Shown here in pieces: positions 22,312 through 34,393 of a stretch of DNA of 64,000 nt (the first letter of the stretch is position 1; every line of letters begins with the position of its first letter). Source of the stretch: Humulus lupulus (Eukaryota > Streptophyta > Magnoliopsida > Rosales > Cannabaceae); NCBI RefSeq assembly GCF_963169125.1, contig NC_084794.1, forward strand, positions 109,716,358 through 109,780,357, written 5' to 3'. Both the position numbers and the translations under genes were made by a program. The notes beneath the pieces were generated by a model, which was not told the DNA's origin, searched no databases, and saw only the letters and a list, made by a program, of their open reading frames with translations.

Positions 22312-23254
22312 AAAAAAATGAGAATCCCTAAGACTACTGCTCGGGAGGAGGAGAAGGAAGAAAACTTCTAAGGGGCTGGAGTATCCTCAGAGCTAAAGGA
22401 TGGTCGCTGGAGAACACTACCAGAAACTATGAACATGGCCAGAATCTAGGAATTTTCCAGATTCTGGTTGAGTGTCCAAAAATGCTAAAAGTCACACTCA
22501 GAGCATAATGGGTCATTTTGATTGTTTTTAACGTCAAAATGGGCCCAGAAAGGTCTAAAAAGGTCAAAATGACCTCTGAAGTGCCAAAAATTCAAAATCC
22601 TAGGCATGCACCTAAAACCCTCAAATAGAATTCAAAAATAAACTCAAAGCCAAACAAGAAATGAAGAAGCAAAAGCTTACTCAAGATGAAGCGCTTATAT
22701 GTGCTTAAGTGAGTCTGGACATTAAAAAATAGTTTGTCGTCTGACCAGAAGTAGGATGATTCTCGCCAACCATCCAGAGCGTCGAGAACTCAAAAATTGG
22801 GGGAGATTTGGGAAGCTATGAAGTGAAGAAGAAGAGAGGATTTGAAGGTTCTGAGGTTTTTAATTTTGAATGCTGAAAGTAATTTCTGAGAGACATTTCT
22901 CAACTGTTATACTTGAAAAGCTTGCAGTGGAAGCAACTCCACCCCGACCATTGATTATCTACGACATAGGCACTAGAGGGTAATCCAATAGTCATATTCA
23001 AAGAGGTGTGGATCATGATCATTGGCAGGGGAAAAGGATGCCTCGGGTATGGGGCAAAAGAACACCTAGGATACGGATTAGACGTTTTGGGTCGTGGAGT
23101 GGACTCATCATTAATGGCAAAGATTGATGGGCCCAACAATAGGAAGTCGACATGTGGCACTACCTTTTCAAGAGTGTGATGTCATGAAGAGCCAAAGTGT
23201 CTCCTCCCGAAGACCTTCAAATTACTCATCTCAGTCTAAGACAAGTGAAGAGTT
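22312..23254. other. Internal 3' region of an older retroelement, coding unclear
   Basis: It lies between the solo LTR and a polypurine tract. Short minus-strand frames (22900-23160 and others) might be 5' exons of the split PF04195-like gene, but I find no recognisable motif. Confidence 0.35.
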
Positions 23255-23277
23255 GGGGGGGGGGGGGGGGGGGGGGG
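23255..23277 (+). repeat. Run of 23 G, expanded polypurine tract
   Basis: AGTT, then 23 consecutive G, then CAAA, directly before an LTR start at 23282. The normal form in this lineage is TTGGGGGGCAAA, so this is a polypurine tract whose G-run has grown, unless the run is an assembly artefact. Confidence 0.65.
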
Positions 23278-23281
23278 CAAA

Positions 23282-24263
23282 TATTATCTATGTTTTCACC
23301 ACTAGACATGTGGCAGTCATTAGAGGAGTAATTAAGTTCCTCGATTGCTAGTGAGGTTTCGTACAGCTTGCGTAGAGCTCTTCAGAGTGTAAAACCCTTC
23401 TCGGTGTTGTGGTCTGGCTAGACGTGGATGTCTCCAAGTAAGGCCATGCCCCGAGGTCCGTCCTTAAGGCGTGGGCGTCTCCAGTGAGGCCACGTCCCAT
23501 GTTCCATTTCCAAGACTTGGGTGTCTCCAAGTGATGCCACACCCGATGTCCGTCCTTGAGGTGCGGATGTCTCCAAGCGCGGCCATGCTCCGAGGATGGT
23601 TAAGGTGGTCATCTCACTTTCTTCATACACCAATCCCCCGAGTCTAGGATCCTTGCCCTCTGATCTGGGGTAGCTTCCAGGTGTCAATCGATGTAGCTGT
23701 GGCACACCAGACGATCATCTAACAACTTTTGGTAAGCCTCGACTAGTGGTGTCGAGTTCGTACACTTGACAATCGACATTTTCCACAATGCCATCTGACA
23801 TGGGCAAACGTGCAGCCGCATCCTGACACTGTCAAATACTTGTTCCCCATAAAGTTGGTGGGCAGCTTTCTGGAAATGGGCCTCGTGCAATCTGTATGGG
23901 TTCATGGTCTTTATTAGTGCATCCCTGTGTAATTAATTAGCATTTTACTCCCCAAATAATGGATGATGTTCTATTAATTGTCCATTAAGGACATTAATGA
24001 CCTAAGCCCCTATAAATATGGCTGGGATATCTCCTTATAAAGAGTTGGAAATTTTGTCTAGTTAAGCATTGTAAACTCAGAGCAATATATACGCTGCCTG
24101 AGACTCATTGAAGCTTGTTCAAACAAGTTTCAAACTCACTAATACCAAAGACTTGTAGACTAGAGTTCTTTTATAGCCTGAACCACGTAAAAACTCTATG
24201 TTTTTTTCTTCTATTTTCTGTCAAGTTCTTAGATTAGGTTGATAGCGAAAAAGACAATCAACA
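23282..24263 (+). repeat. Plus-strand 3' LTR of an older TAT-like element
   Basis: It follows the G-run polypurine tract and starts TATTATCTATG (first bases TA where TG is expected). It ends AGACAATCAACA at 24263. TATAAATA is at 24011-24018, with promoter-proximal and leader sequence of normal LTR form after it. The pair in CC-GAGG/GGC-GTCTCCAAG repeats near 23430-23580 is a short degenerate array. Its 5' partner is not in the window. It fits as the 3' end of the element carrying the split gene at 7370-20245. Confidence 0.6.
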
Positions 24264-25659
24264 ATTAGAAATGAACTCAATAAGGTCTAGTATAGTATCG
24301 TAGGCTAAAGGTTCATCGGATGTGGGGGATGGAATAGAGGCAATAATGAACTCAGGTTTTTGGAAGTAAACAAATTAGACGACATTTGTAGAGGAATGAG
24401 GGAATTAAAAGTTGAATGAGTGAATGACAAATAAGGAAGCATTTTTATAACTACAGTGATGGAGCATGATAATTAAGATACTAATTTAAGAAGCTCCAAA
24501 AGAAGGCAGATTGTTTTGGAGATTTTGCGAAGCACATTAAATTTGGCTTCTTAATGATTGTTCTTCATTCTACACTTGGCAATACTTGAACCAAGAACAT
24601 GGAAAATTGTGTGGAGCAAATTTACCATTGTATTTAAATATGTCAATTTATATATCTAAATATTTATTTCACTATAATAAATTATGTGTGAAGTAAACAA
24701 TTGACAGGTGGTATAAAGGATCAAAGGAAGTAGAGGAAAAAAAATTCCCTAACCTTTGTAGGGTCTACTGAGATTTATTTTGATGGTCGATTCAGACTGG
24801 ATTCAGGCTATCAAAACGGTTACTTAAAGCGACTTTAATTGGAGGAAGTGGACCAGTCAGATGAAGTTATCTCTTTCATTCTAACTGACTTATTTGTCTC
24901 CAAATAACATTTCACGGGACTAGAAAATGGACCTTGAGTTCATTTTACTCTTACACACTTTTTCTCGTGAGATTTTAGAGAGAGAATCTCTACTAACTTG
25001 AGTGTTAGAGTATCTTGGTACAAGTATCCCTAGGAGGTTCCTTTCTTCATCTTGCAAGATTTTGTGGAATTTTCTAAGGAAAAATTACTTAATCTATCTA
25101 AGTGATCTGGATCTATGATCATCCCTTATCCAAAACATAATTCATGCCATTTTTTATGATCAAACATGTGATTGTAACAAAATTGCATCACAAAAATATG
25201 CAAGTCTAATATAGCTTTCAGGCACTTTATAAAAAAAAAACATCAATTAAAAATAAATAAGTACCATGTCACTTATGCCAACAATCAACACATCATTTCT
25301 CAACTAACGTAGTAGTTTTTTGTTTTTTCCAAAACCATGTGAAAGACTTTTCATAATGGTTCTTGAAAGAGTTTCCACAAAGGTTCTAAACCATTTAATA
25401 GAAAATTATTCAAATTTTGAATTACCTTATTACTTTTTATTTAAAATTTAAAATTCTCTTTTGAAAAGTTTCATTTTATTATTTTTATACCATATTATCC
25501 ATGTATTATAACTAAATACTAAATATAACCTTATTTTTTAAGATCTCTAGACTTTTTTATTGTCAAAATAAAAGAAATATAACCTTTTTATTAATTTTGT
25601 TAAAGTTAATGTTGATATTCAATGAAGACCTAAAAAAAACCTTTAATAATAACTATATA
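24264..25659. other. AT-rich sequence, possible relic LTR end
   Basis: No coding region. Around 24940-25060 the text (a CTTACACACTTTTTCTCGTG run, then GAGAGAGAATCTCTAC, then AGAGTATCTTGGTACAAGT) resembles the promoter-distal end of a plus-strand Ty3/gypsy LTR, but I cannot find its borders. The rest shows nothing I recognise. Confidence 0.3.
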
Positions 25660-25934
25660 TAGGGAGCAGTTGTGGTAGGTCCTTTAAAAAGGATGCCGAA
25701 AATAGTGTTTTAAGCAACCTATTTTACATGCGCATAAAGAAAAAAAAAACAGGCACACAAGCAACATGCTATTATACCCTAAATTATTCCAAATTTCTTA
25801 AAAATTAGTATGATGTCCTAAATAACTACAATCTACACATTTTTATAAAAAAAATGGATTTACTACTCATACATATGCCAAAAACAACAAAATAACACAC
25901 CAGCAGATCTTTTAATCTACCAGAGTCGCTTCCT
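25660..25934. mobile_element. MITE with imperfect terminal inverted repeats
   Basis: The left end TAGGGAGCAGTTGTGGTAGG and the right end, read in reverse complement (TAGGAAGCGACTCTGGTAGA), form terminal inverted repeats. Flanks are TA-rich, so the target duplication is ambiguous. It is non-coding. Part of the interior (AATAGTGTTTTAAGCAAC) resembles the interior of the MITE at 37540. Confidence 0.6.
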
Positions 25935-27065
25935 ATATATATACATACATATTAATCCAATCTTTAAAATTACTAACTTTTGTAAAATTTACTTAAACTA
26001 AAGACCACTAAAATGAAAAATAAATCCACTTCCCTTGAATGTTGAAGAGTAAACTAAAAGACTCCTATTGAAACTAATTAAGGGTATTGAAGCAAATCAT
26101 GCAATTAAGTGTGCATAACTCAATAAATATGAAGATAAAACAACATACATCATTATAGACAAGTTTATGCCTCTTGTGGTGGAGGAACTCGAAGTGGCAT
26201 CAGTGGCATCAATGGCACAAAAGTAGGTTTTTTTTGTTATTATCAACGTCACCTGATATAACATATCATTATCGGTGTAATTTAATTTTAAATTCCACAT
26301 GTTTCAATTTAAAATATAATATATGTAGTCCAATACTAAATTGCATCAATTAATATTAGATGATGTTAGGCACCATAAATGTCTTATAGCAATACTCATG
26401 TTTTTCTCTATCAACGGCGTAGTACTTGTCAAAATTGTTAAAACCTGATTGATCTAATATTTACAAACTCAACTAAATTAAACATGTGAAACTCACTAAT
26501 TTTAACTTTTTAAAATGCAATATAAAAACTCATTTTTTTTAAATAAACAGATAACAACTATTTTTGTAAAAATTGAAAACCTAATTTTGTTGTTTCTCCT
26601 ATTCACTCTTTAGTTTCTCCAAAAAACAACTAAGGAATCACAATTTTAAAATTTTATTTTAGTTTTCAATCAACCTCTTATGTGTTGATATTAAACTACC
26701 AAATAGTGTTTATCTTATAAATATATATATATTTCAATTCAATTAAATTACATATTAATACATAAGAAAATAACAACATTTGGATCAGTATATGGTTTTC
26801 TTAAATAATAAAAATAAATATTGATGCATCGATCTAATAATAAATGTATTTTCAAAAAAAAAACCAAAATAAATTGAGAAAATGCATCGATAAAGGTCGA
26901 TTTTGTCCATTATCACTAGTTTTCCAAATGTTTTTCTTCTGCTTTGAAACATCGATATTGTTATATATTTACATATACATTCATTTAAAATAAAAGTCAC
27001 TATTTCTTTTTTATTAATGGACATATATATAGATGATTTTTAGTGTCCATTTTCATACTTTTATG
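25935..27065. other. AT-rich non-coding sequence
   Basis: Only short open stretches in low-complexity AT-rich DNA. No motif or structure I can name. Confidence 0.5.
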
Positions 27066-27857
27066 TGTTATACCCAAAATTCGACACTTCCACGTGGCAG
27101 CCCGCGAAGCGATGATGTGTCAAGACAGAGTGGCAGGAAACAATAGTCGCCATCAGCTATCGTGAGGAGTGGCCCTCGTCACTCTCCCAGCACCTAAGAG
27201 GGGGTAGGACTCGCCACAGCCGACCTACTTCTCTCATCGCATGAAGCCAAATGATCCCCAGATAGTCATGTCAACACGAATCGTAAGAATAAAATGGCCC
27301 TAGCCAATCGCCCTAGCCGGTCGCACATGCTAGACTAACAGATACCACATGCACCAGCTATGTCGCCATCAACCATAGTTGGTCGCCCGAGACCCTGGCT
27401 AGTCACCGAGGGTGCTCACCTTTCGCCGATGACCCTCACCACTCGAGTCTTCTTTCGCACCAGAGTGCGCCTTCAACCATTAAGTGAACAAAACACGTTG
27501 GATTAACATTTTTCGTAAGACAGAAACCTACCTCCATCCAAGTGTACCGTAATTTAGCCTAATCTGGAAACAAGTTTCCACCATCAGCTATTCCCATCTC
27601 CACGACTATAAATAGTGCAAATCGAAAAGTAACAAGAGAGGAAAAACAAGTCAGTACATGTTTATTTTTGGAGAGAGCTCTTACTCCACATTACTGTAAC
27701 TGTCCCAAGAACAAGATCAAATTCAGTGTACTTGTTCTTAAGGGTTCAAAGTTCCTCATAAATAATACTAACTAAAGTGGGCGTACGTCATCTTTTTGGG
27801 CTAAGTCACTATAAATATTTGTCTCATTCATTTTTACTGCATTTATTCCTCTTTTCT
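27066..27857 (+). repeat. Plus-strand LTR, left part, interrupted
   Basis: It starts TGTTATACCCAAAATTCG. TATAAATA is at 27607-27614, and a typical LTR leader follows. It is cut at 27857 by the chromovirus at 27858-35944 and resumes at 35945, up to about 36001 (...CACCCAAAACA). The duplicated TTTCT on both sides of the insertion shows the two parts were once continuous. I do not see the rest of its own element. Confidence 0.6.
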
Positions 27858-29495
27858 TGTAATGACCCAACTATTTCTAAGACCTTGGATCATTAAAACT
27901 ACTAGACATAGCTATTATTTTGAAAATAATAATCACTTTATTAAAATTTCAAAAAAAAACAAATATTACAAAATAGAATGTAAAACATGGTATGGGTACC
28001 CATTGTTTAAAACATAAAAACATTGTTTGACAAAACATAAAAAACATAAACTTTAAATACTAGTTGCGGAATTACATCAGAACATAATTTTTTTAAAAGA
28101 CTAAAATAACGTCATCCTCGATCGACACGCAATCCACTCAGTCCGTTCATCCTCAACACACATGCCAAGCTTCCAAGAATCCATCCGCCTCCATATCTAA
28201 CTTCCTGCATCACACTAAAAAAATAAAGGAATGAGCCTAATGCCCAGCAAGGAAAAACTACTAACACCATAAACATACACATAAAATCATATCATAACAT
28301 ATGCTATAAACATATCATAACATAACCTAAAAACATATTATAACCTATACTATAAACATATTATAACATATTCCATATAAGACTATACTAATAATGGCCA
28401 TTATGACATGTGATAAACCATCCACGTCCCATGTCTAATATTTGAGGTAGGTTAGATCACATGTAGTGTATGATAACCCATCTACGTCCTCTGTCTAATA
28501 TTTGAGGTAGGGTAAATCATAACATAACATATTAAAACATAAACTTATCATAACATATTATACATAACATAACATAAAAGCATAACATATCATTCAAACA
28601 TACAAGATCTAGCCTATTTTCCTTACCAAAACTGGGATATGAGAACAAATGCGGGACTTGAAACACTCCTAAACCAATAATAAGAATAGTGAGTATTTCT
28701 AAAGAGTAAAGAAACAATGTGGAAACTAAACCTTCAAGATTAAACTTACCAAGAAAGAACTTAAGTTTCAGGAACCTAATCAAGAACCAATAACGAAAGT
28801 TAGGATCTGAATAAAAGAAACTAAGAAATCAAAAGAATTAAACTTAAGAATAAGGGTACCTTTGTTGATCTTAAGGATTAGCCTAACTCCAATACCAAAA
28901 TACCATAATCCTTACTTCCCAAGTGTTTGATAAAGCTTAAGAATGATAAAGTTTTTTCATTCCCAACCCAAGTGTATCACTCTTATGTTCTCACTAGCAC
29001 CTTGGAGTATGATCACAGCTAAAGAGTAAGTGAAAGGGCTAGGTACTAGCTCCTATTTATAGAGTTTGAGGAGTGAAATTATCCTATTAAAAAAAATACT
29101 TAAATCCTCAAATAAACATGATTATGACAAGTGTCATGCTCCTAATGGTCTTGGAAGATTCTAGAACTTTCTTGAACTTTCTTTTATTCAAACTATAATT
29201 AAATCCTTAAATAAACATGCACACAACAAGTGTCATGTTCTTAATAATTCTATCTAAACCTTATAGTATAATAAATAACACACCTAGGACCAGCAATATT
29301 AATCAAACCTTATGTTATAATTAATATTCTTAAACTATAGGTTAAGCTTATAAAATCCATAACTATTGCTAGGAGTTTCCTACTAAGTCCCGGTTTGAAC
29401 CAAAATCCACGAAATCTAACATACTACAAACTAATACTAGATATTGCTACTACTACTATTATCTAACTAGCTAAGTAAAATTCTGGGACTCTACA
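27858..29495 (-). repeat. 3' LTR of the chromovirus
   Basis: It starts TGTAATGACCC and ends GGGACTCTACA on the plus strand. It has two units of a roughly 60-bp repeat at about 28405-28520 (around TCTAATATTTGAGGTAGG) where the other LTR has one, which accounts for most of the 1638 versus 1551 bp difference. A minus-strand TATA box lies near 29054 (TATTTATAGAG). Confidence 0.9.
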
Positions 29496-29506
29496 ATTCT
29501 CCCATA
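29496..29506 (-). other. Polypurine tract of the chromovirus
   Basis: The minus strand reads AAGTATGGGAGAAT directly before the 3' LTR start TGTAGAGTCCC. It is the expected plus-strand priming site. Confidence 0.8.
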
Positions 29507-29531
29507 CTTAAAAGAATTTTGTCCCAGAAAT

Positions 29532-30640
29532 TTACTTATCAAACAATTCCGGATACTGATCTAACATGTCTTCCTCCAACTCCCACATTGCCTCCCGTTC
29601 AGAACTATTTCTCCATAGGACTTTGACTATCGAAAAACTCTTAGACCGTAATTCATTCATCCCTCTATCTAGGATGCTAACCGGTTGTTCCTCGTAACTC
29701 AAGTCTTTCTGGAGTGCTATCGTGTCGTACATGAGGACGTGAGATGGGTCTGACACATGTCTATGCAGCATCGAGATGTGAAATACATTATGACTATCTG
29801 CTAAAGCTGGCGGTAGGGCTAATCTATATGCAACTGCTCCCACTTTGTCCAATATCTCAAAATGACCTATAAACCTGGGACTAAGCTTGTCTTTCTTTCC
29901 ATACCGCTTCACACCTTTCATAGGAGATATTTATAAGAAAACTTGATCTCCAACTTTGAATTCCACATCACGCCACTTGGCATTCGCATAACTTTTCTAA
30001 CGCCTTTGAGTAGCGAGCATACGCTTTCTAATCAGCACTACTACATCCCGAGCTCCTCTAACAGCTTCAGGTCCAAGTAGTTGCCTTTCTCCTACCTCGT
30101 CCTAATGCAACGGCGATCGACCCTTCTTCCATAAAGTAGCTTGTAGGGTGCCATCCTGATTGTTGACTGGTAGCTATTGTTGTAGGAGAATTCTATCAGC
30201 GGCAAATACTTACTCCAAGATCTCGATGTAAACACCAATCCTCTATCGAATACTATTGTCTTAGAGATTCTATACAGTCGTACTATTTCTTGGACTTAAA
30301 CATCTGCGTATTGATCTGCTGTGTACAAAGTCTTAACAGACAGGAAATGAACTGACTTGGTTAATCTATCTATTACTATCCAAGATGAATCATGCTGCTT
30401 ACTTGTTCGTGGCAAACCCATCACGAAATCTATGGCTATATCATCCCATTTCCATTTTGGAATGCTTAGTGGTTGCAATAAGCCTGCACGCCACTGATGT
30501 TTTGCTTTCACTTTCTGGCATACCAAGCATTTAGACACATACTCTGATATATCTTTCTTCATTCCTAGCCACCAATATAACACTTTAAGGTCGTGAGTCA
30601 TCTAAATCCCTTGATCATTTGGCACACATACCCTATCCTT
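29532..30640 (-). pseudogene. int: Integrase with chromodomain-like C-terminus, broken
   Basis: The right piece (30296-30601) has the zinc-binding part (GMKKDISEYVSKCLVCQKVK) and the start of the catalytic core with its first Asp (WDDIAIDFVMGLPRT). After a broken stretch, 29532-29921 gives the C-terminal part (SPRFIGHFEILDKVGAVAYRL) and a chromodomain-like end (VKVLWRNSSEREAMWELEED), which in this clade is thought to steer insertion to heterochromatin. The remaining core residues of the DDE triad fall in the damaged stretch and I did not resolve them. It cannot make a complete enzyme. Confidence 0.8.
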
Positions 30641-31800
30641 ATATCTTAATAACCCTTGACTTGATATTGAGAAATCTGTGGCCTTGCCTTCTCTAACGAC
30701 ATCCATGTGTACTACTAATGTGTCACCATGCTCTTTTCCATTCCGTATATCTTCTAACAGGCTTGACTGGATGGACCAGTTCGTCAGGTTACCAATGACT
30801 ACTTCTATTTCAGCATTGATCAGCTCCTACTGTAGCGGCTTTTCTATTCCAGCTAATGATGCTAGAGTTCCGTAATTCTTCCTACTTAGTGCATCAGCAA
30901 CTACATTTTCCTTGAGGCATAGGCTATCACCTTATTGCTCTGCATCAGCACACAATCCAATCCTTGCTTCGACGCATCGCAATAGACTACAAACTTAACA
31001 TTGGGTGTCGGTACATATAGTACTGGTGTTGAGCATATCCTTAAGCAACTGGAAACTCTCTTCACACCTATCAGTTCAGTTGAACCTTTGCTGTTTCCGG
31101 GTTAGGTTGGTAAATGGAGTGGCTATCTTAGAAAAGCCTTCTACGAACCTCCAATAATAACCTGCTAGTCCCATAAAACTTCTTACCTTAGACGCGTTCT
31201 TTGGTCTTGGCCAATCCTTTACAGCCTCAACCTTAGATGGGTCTACAACAATTTCGTCCTTGGATACTATGTGCCTGAGGAACACTACCTGTGACAGCCG
31301 AAATTCGCACTTCTTGAACTTGGCGTAAAATTAATGCTCCTTTAGTCGCAGCAAGATCAACCTTAAATGTTTCTCATGCTCGACTTTATCCTTTGAGTAC
31401 ACCAAGATATCGTCAATGAATACTACGAAGAATTTGTCCAAAAGACCCTATTCATTAATCCATAAACGCGGCTGGAGCGTTGGTAAGACCAAAAGACATA
31501 ACCAGAAACTCGTAATGTCCATAACGAGTTCTATAAAGTCATCTTGGGATTATCCTCTTCCCGTACTTTGAGCTGTGATACCCAGTCCGTAGATCAATCT
31601 TTGAAAACACGGTTGCCCCGCAGAGTTGATCAAACAAGTCGTCAAGTCGGGGTAGCGGGTACTTATTGTTAATTGTCACCTTATTCAGCTCGCGATAATC
31701 TATACACATATGCATACTTTCATCCTTCTTCTTCAAAAATAGTATCGGTGCTCTCCATAGCGAATGGCTCATTCTAATGAAACCCAAGTCTAAGAGTTCT
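30641..31800 (-). pseudogene. rt: Reverse transcriptase / RNase H, broken
   Basis: 31539-31787 holds the N-terminal palm ([20 protein letters not shown], then [20 protein letters not shown] and [11 protein letters not shown]). The active-site box reads [13 protein letters not shown] near 31410-31440, and 31076-31285 gives the connection ([20 protein letters not shown]). RNase H to the left is poorly preserved. Frames change between segments and several stops are present. Family identity is secure. Confidence 0.8.
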
Positions 31801-31805
31801 TCTAA

Positions 31806-32490
31806 CTACATCTTTAACTCCTTGAGTTCAGTAGGAGCCATCCGGTATGGTGCCTTGGAGGTAGGCTCGGTGCCCGGTACTAATTCAATTGTGAAGTCAA
31901 TTTCCCGCGTCGGCAGCAATCCTGGCAAGTCGTCAGGAAATACCTCTGGAAATTCCCTTACAATATGTACATCTCCGACCTTTAGTGGTGTTCCCTTTAC
32001 CACATGTGTAACGCTAGCTAAGAATGTGTGACATCCTTTTTCTATCATCCTCTGAGCTTTGAAAGATGAAATAAGCGGCGTATGTAGTCCTAAAACTTTT
32101 CCCATATGGCATCGTTTCTGACCATCAGAAGTCTTGAACATCACTTCCTTACATCTGCTATCGATGGTTGCGCCATGCCTTGCTAGCCCGTCCATGCCTA
32201 ATATCATGTCGAAGTTTTTGATCTCTAGTTCTATCAGGTCTCCTTCTAGTTCTACGTTCTCAATTTTGATCGGTATGCCTCGTACTATCTGCGACGATAG
32301 GACAATTTTACCCAAAGGCAACTATGTCACAAACCTAGTTCTACAAGGTTTGTCTCATTTCTCTATCATTCCTAACGAGATATACGAGTATGTTGTTCCC
32401 GAATCAAACAATACTAGAACATATACTATCGAGGATAGGAATCTGACCTGTGACCACTTTATTACTAGCAGAGGCTTCTCCCTGGGTTAA
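31806..32490 (-). pseudogene. pro: Aspartic protease region
   Basis: The active site reads FDSGTTYSYIS near 32380-32410 (D-S-G-T), followed by a stop and then an open stretch (31806-32321) with DMILGMDGLARHGATIDSR, a typical flap-proximal segment of Ty3/gypsy proteases. It ends in the linker to reverse transcriptase (DFTIELVPGTEPTSKAPYRM). It is broken by at least one in-frame stop. Confidence 0.8.
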
Positions 32491-33747
32491 GGCAAAGACT
32501 TTGGCAGGAACCATCTTGTTGTCCCTTTTTTCCTCTGGCTTGAGTTGTGGACATTCCTTCTTTTGGTGACCTTCCTGACCACATTTGAAGCATCCTTTGG
32601 TGCTTGTACGGCACTCACTAGGATGTTTCTTTTGGCACTTAGCACATTGCAGGTATTCTACATAACCCAGCCTATTATCTCCATTGTTCGTCCGTGCCCT
32701 TTTATTGTTATCGGACTACTTATTGTCAGGATGCCTTCTTTTCTGACCATTACTATTACTATTGTTATGTTGGCGACTGTTGTTGTGGTTGTTCCGACCA
32801 TTTTGAGGTTGACCCTGCTGTTTAGGCTCAGGCTTACTAGCCTTCTCCTTACTAACATTCGCCTGAAGCCTTTATACTTCTATTGTCGTTTCTTGAACAT
32901 CGGCATAGGTAGTATTTCCCGGGTTTACTAGCTTAACCCCTAATTCAATCTTTGGTCTAAATCCTCTAACAAACTTGGTCACCCTCAGAAAGTCAGTTGG
33001 AACCAACTCTGGTGCAAACCTGGCTAATCTGTCGAACTGTCAAGTATACTTTGCTACCGTCAAGTTTCCTTGCTTCAGACTAGAGAACTCCTCGACCCTT
33101 GTGGCGATGACTGCCGAGTTGTAGTACTTTTTGTAGAATAGCTCCACAAATCTGGTCCATGTCATGGTGGCGACGTCGTGAATCTGCTGAACTAAGTCCC
33201 ACCATATTCTAGTATCTTTCTTAAGCAGAGATGAAACGCAGGATATGCGGTCTGCGTTGCTGAGATTCATATGCGCTAGGATCGGCTCTACATTTCTGAG
33301 CCATTCTTCTGCCTTGAAGGGGTCTGTTGTCCCTTCAAAGTTTGAGTGTGTTGCTTACAAAACCGCTCATAGATTGGCTCCATGTGTTGAGCTGGGTATG
33401 ACGCATGGTTCGCCATTGGCCAACCCCCATAAGGACCTACTTGATGGGGTACTTGAGCCATTTGCTGAGCCTGTGGTTGCGACGGAGGTGGAGGCAGAGG
33501 CTGAGTCTGTTGTCGTTGTTGCTGTAGTAATTCCTCCACTTGTTTTCTTTGTCTTGCAATTTTCGCAGTGTTGTCAACCGGCGGCGACGACGGCGATGGC
33601 GCACTTCGGTTGGCAGTAGCACGTACTCCCCTTCTGTGAACTGGAGGGGCTTCATTGCTCTCAGGAGCAGCATTGGAGGCATTAACATTCGCGTGTGCAG
33701 ACCTTCTGAGCTACATCTTCAGCAAAAGTTCTAACAGTCGAGAACAT
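32491..33747 (-). pseudogene. gag: Gag with zinc knuckle, broken
   Basis: The likely start is the ATG at 33747 (MFSTVRTFAED). The Gag core is in 33040-33270 (LLKKDTRIWWDLVQQIHD, then WTRFVELFYKKYY). A canonical CX2CX4HX4C knuckle, CFKCGQEGHQKKEC, sits near 32565-32605, preceded by a CAKCQKKHPSEC segment. A proline/glutamine-rich stretch lies at 33400-33540. Multiple frameshifts and stops separate the parts. The antisense open frames over it are shadows. Confidence 0.8.
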
Positions 33748-34378
33748 GTTAGAACTTACCCTAATAGGCTCTAAGGCAAAACTTAATCTAAGCAAACATA
33801 ACTCGGACCTATTAATTTATGACTTCCTATGAAAAAAAAATGTATGTGAGCCTTCTTTATAATTAGGGTGTGTTTCTAAACTTTAAAAAAAGTAAGCCAT
33901 CTTTATTATTTTCTAAGTGTGTTTCTAATTATCCTATATGACTTAATTCTCAGGCTCGAAACTTATCGTTGTTCCAAAGTTAACCATACTGAGGGAGGGA
34001 TGGGATCAGTAATATCGTTCCCACTACTATGGCCCCCTAACTCTCAATATAGAACCCGGTTCATTGATTTGTATCCACCCTCACCGAACTTGGTCATTAT
34101 TTATTATGATTGTAAAAAAAATCAAACTCATACATGTCATTCAAAAATAACAATGATATTTATTTGGAAAAAATATTTTCACTAAGTACAATCATAAATG
34201 CAAAATACAACAATAAACAAATAAATAACAATAAACTAACATAAAAAAATCAGGCTATTAAAATAAACGTAAACATAATAAACATAAACATGATAACTAT
34301 AACATAAACACTTACATTGGCAGTTAGATTCGGAGCTTGAGCGTGTGTATCAAGGAGAACTTCATGGATATGAACCGT
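33748..34378 (-). other. Leader region of the chromovirus
   Basis: A non-coding AT-rich stretch between the primer site and gag. I see no conserved structure. Confidence 0.5.
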
Positions 34379-34391
34379 TTCTCTGATATCA
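34379..34391 (-). other. Degenerate primer-binding site
   Basis: The minus strand reads TTGATATCAGAGA two bases after the LTR end, a decayed form of the initiator-Met site TGGTATCAGAGCC seen at 1474-1486. Confidence 0.65.
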
Positions 34392-34393
34392 AC

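Noticed and set aside
32545..33734. Plus-strand frames over the chromovirus gag and protease
   Set aside because: Shadows of the minus-strand gag and protease, which have recognisable domains.
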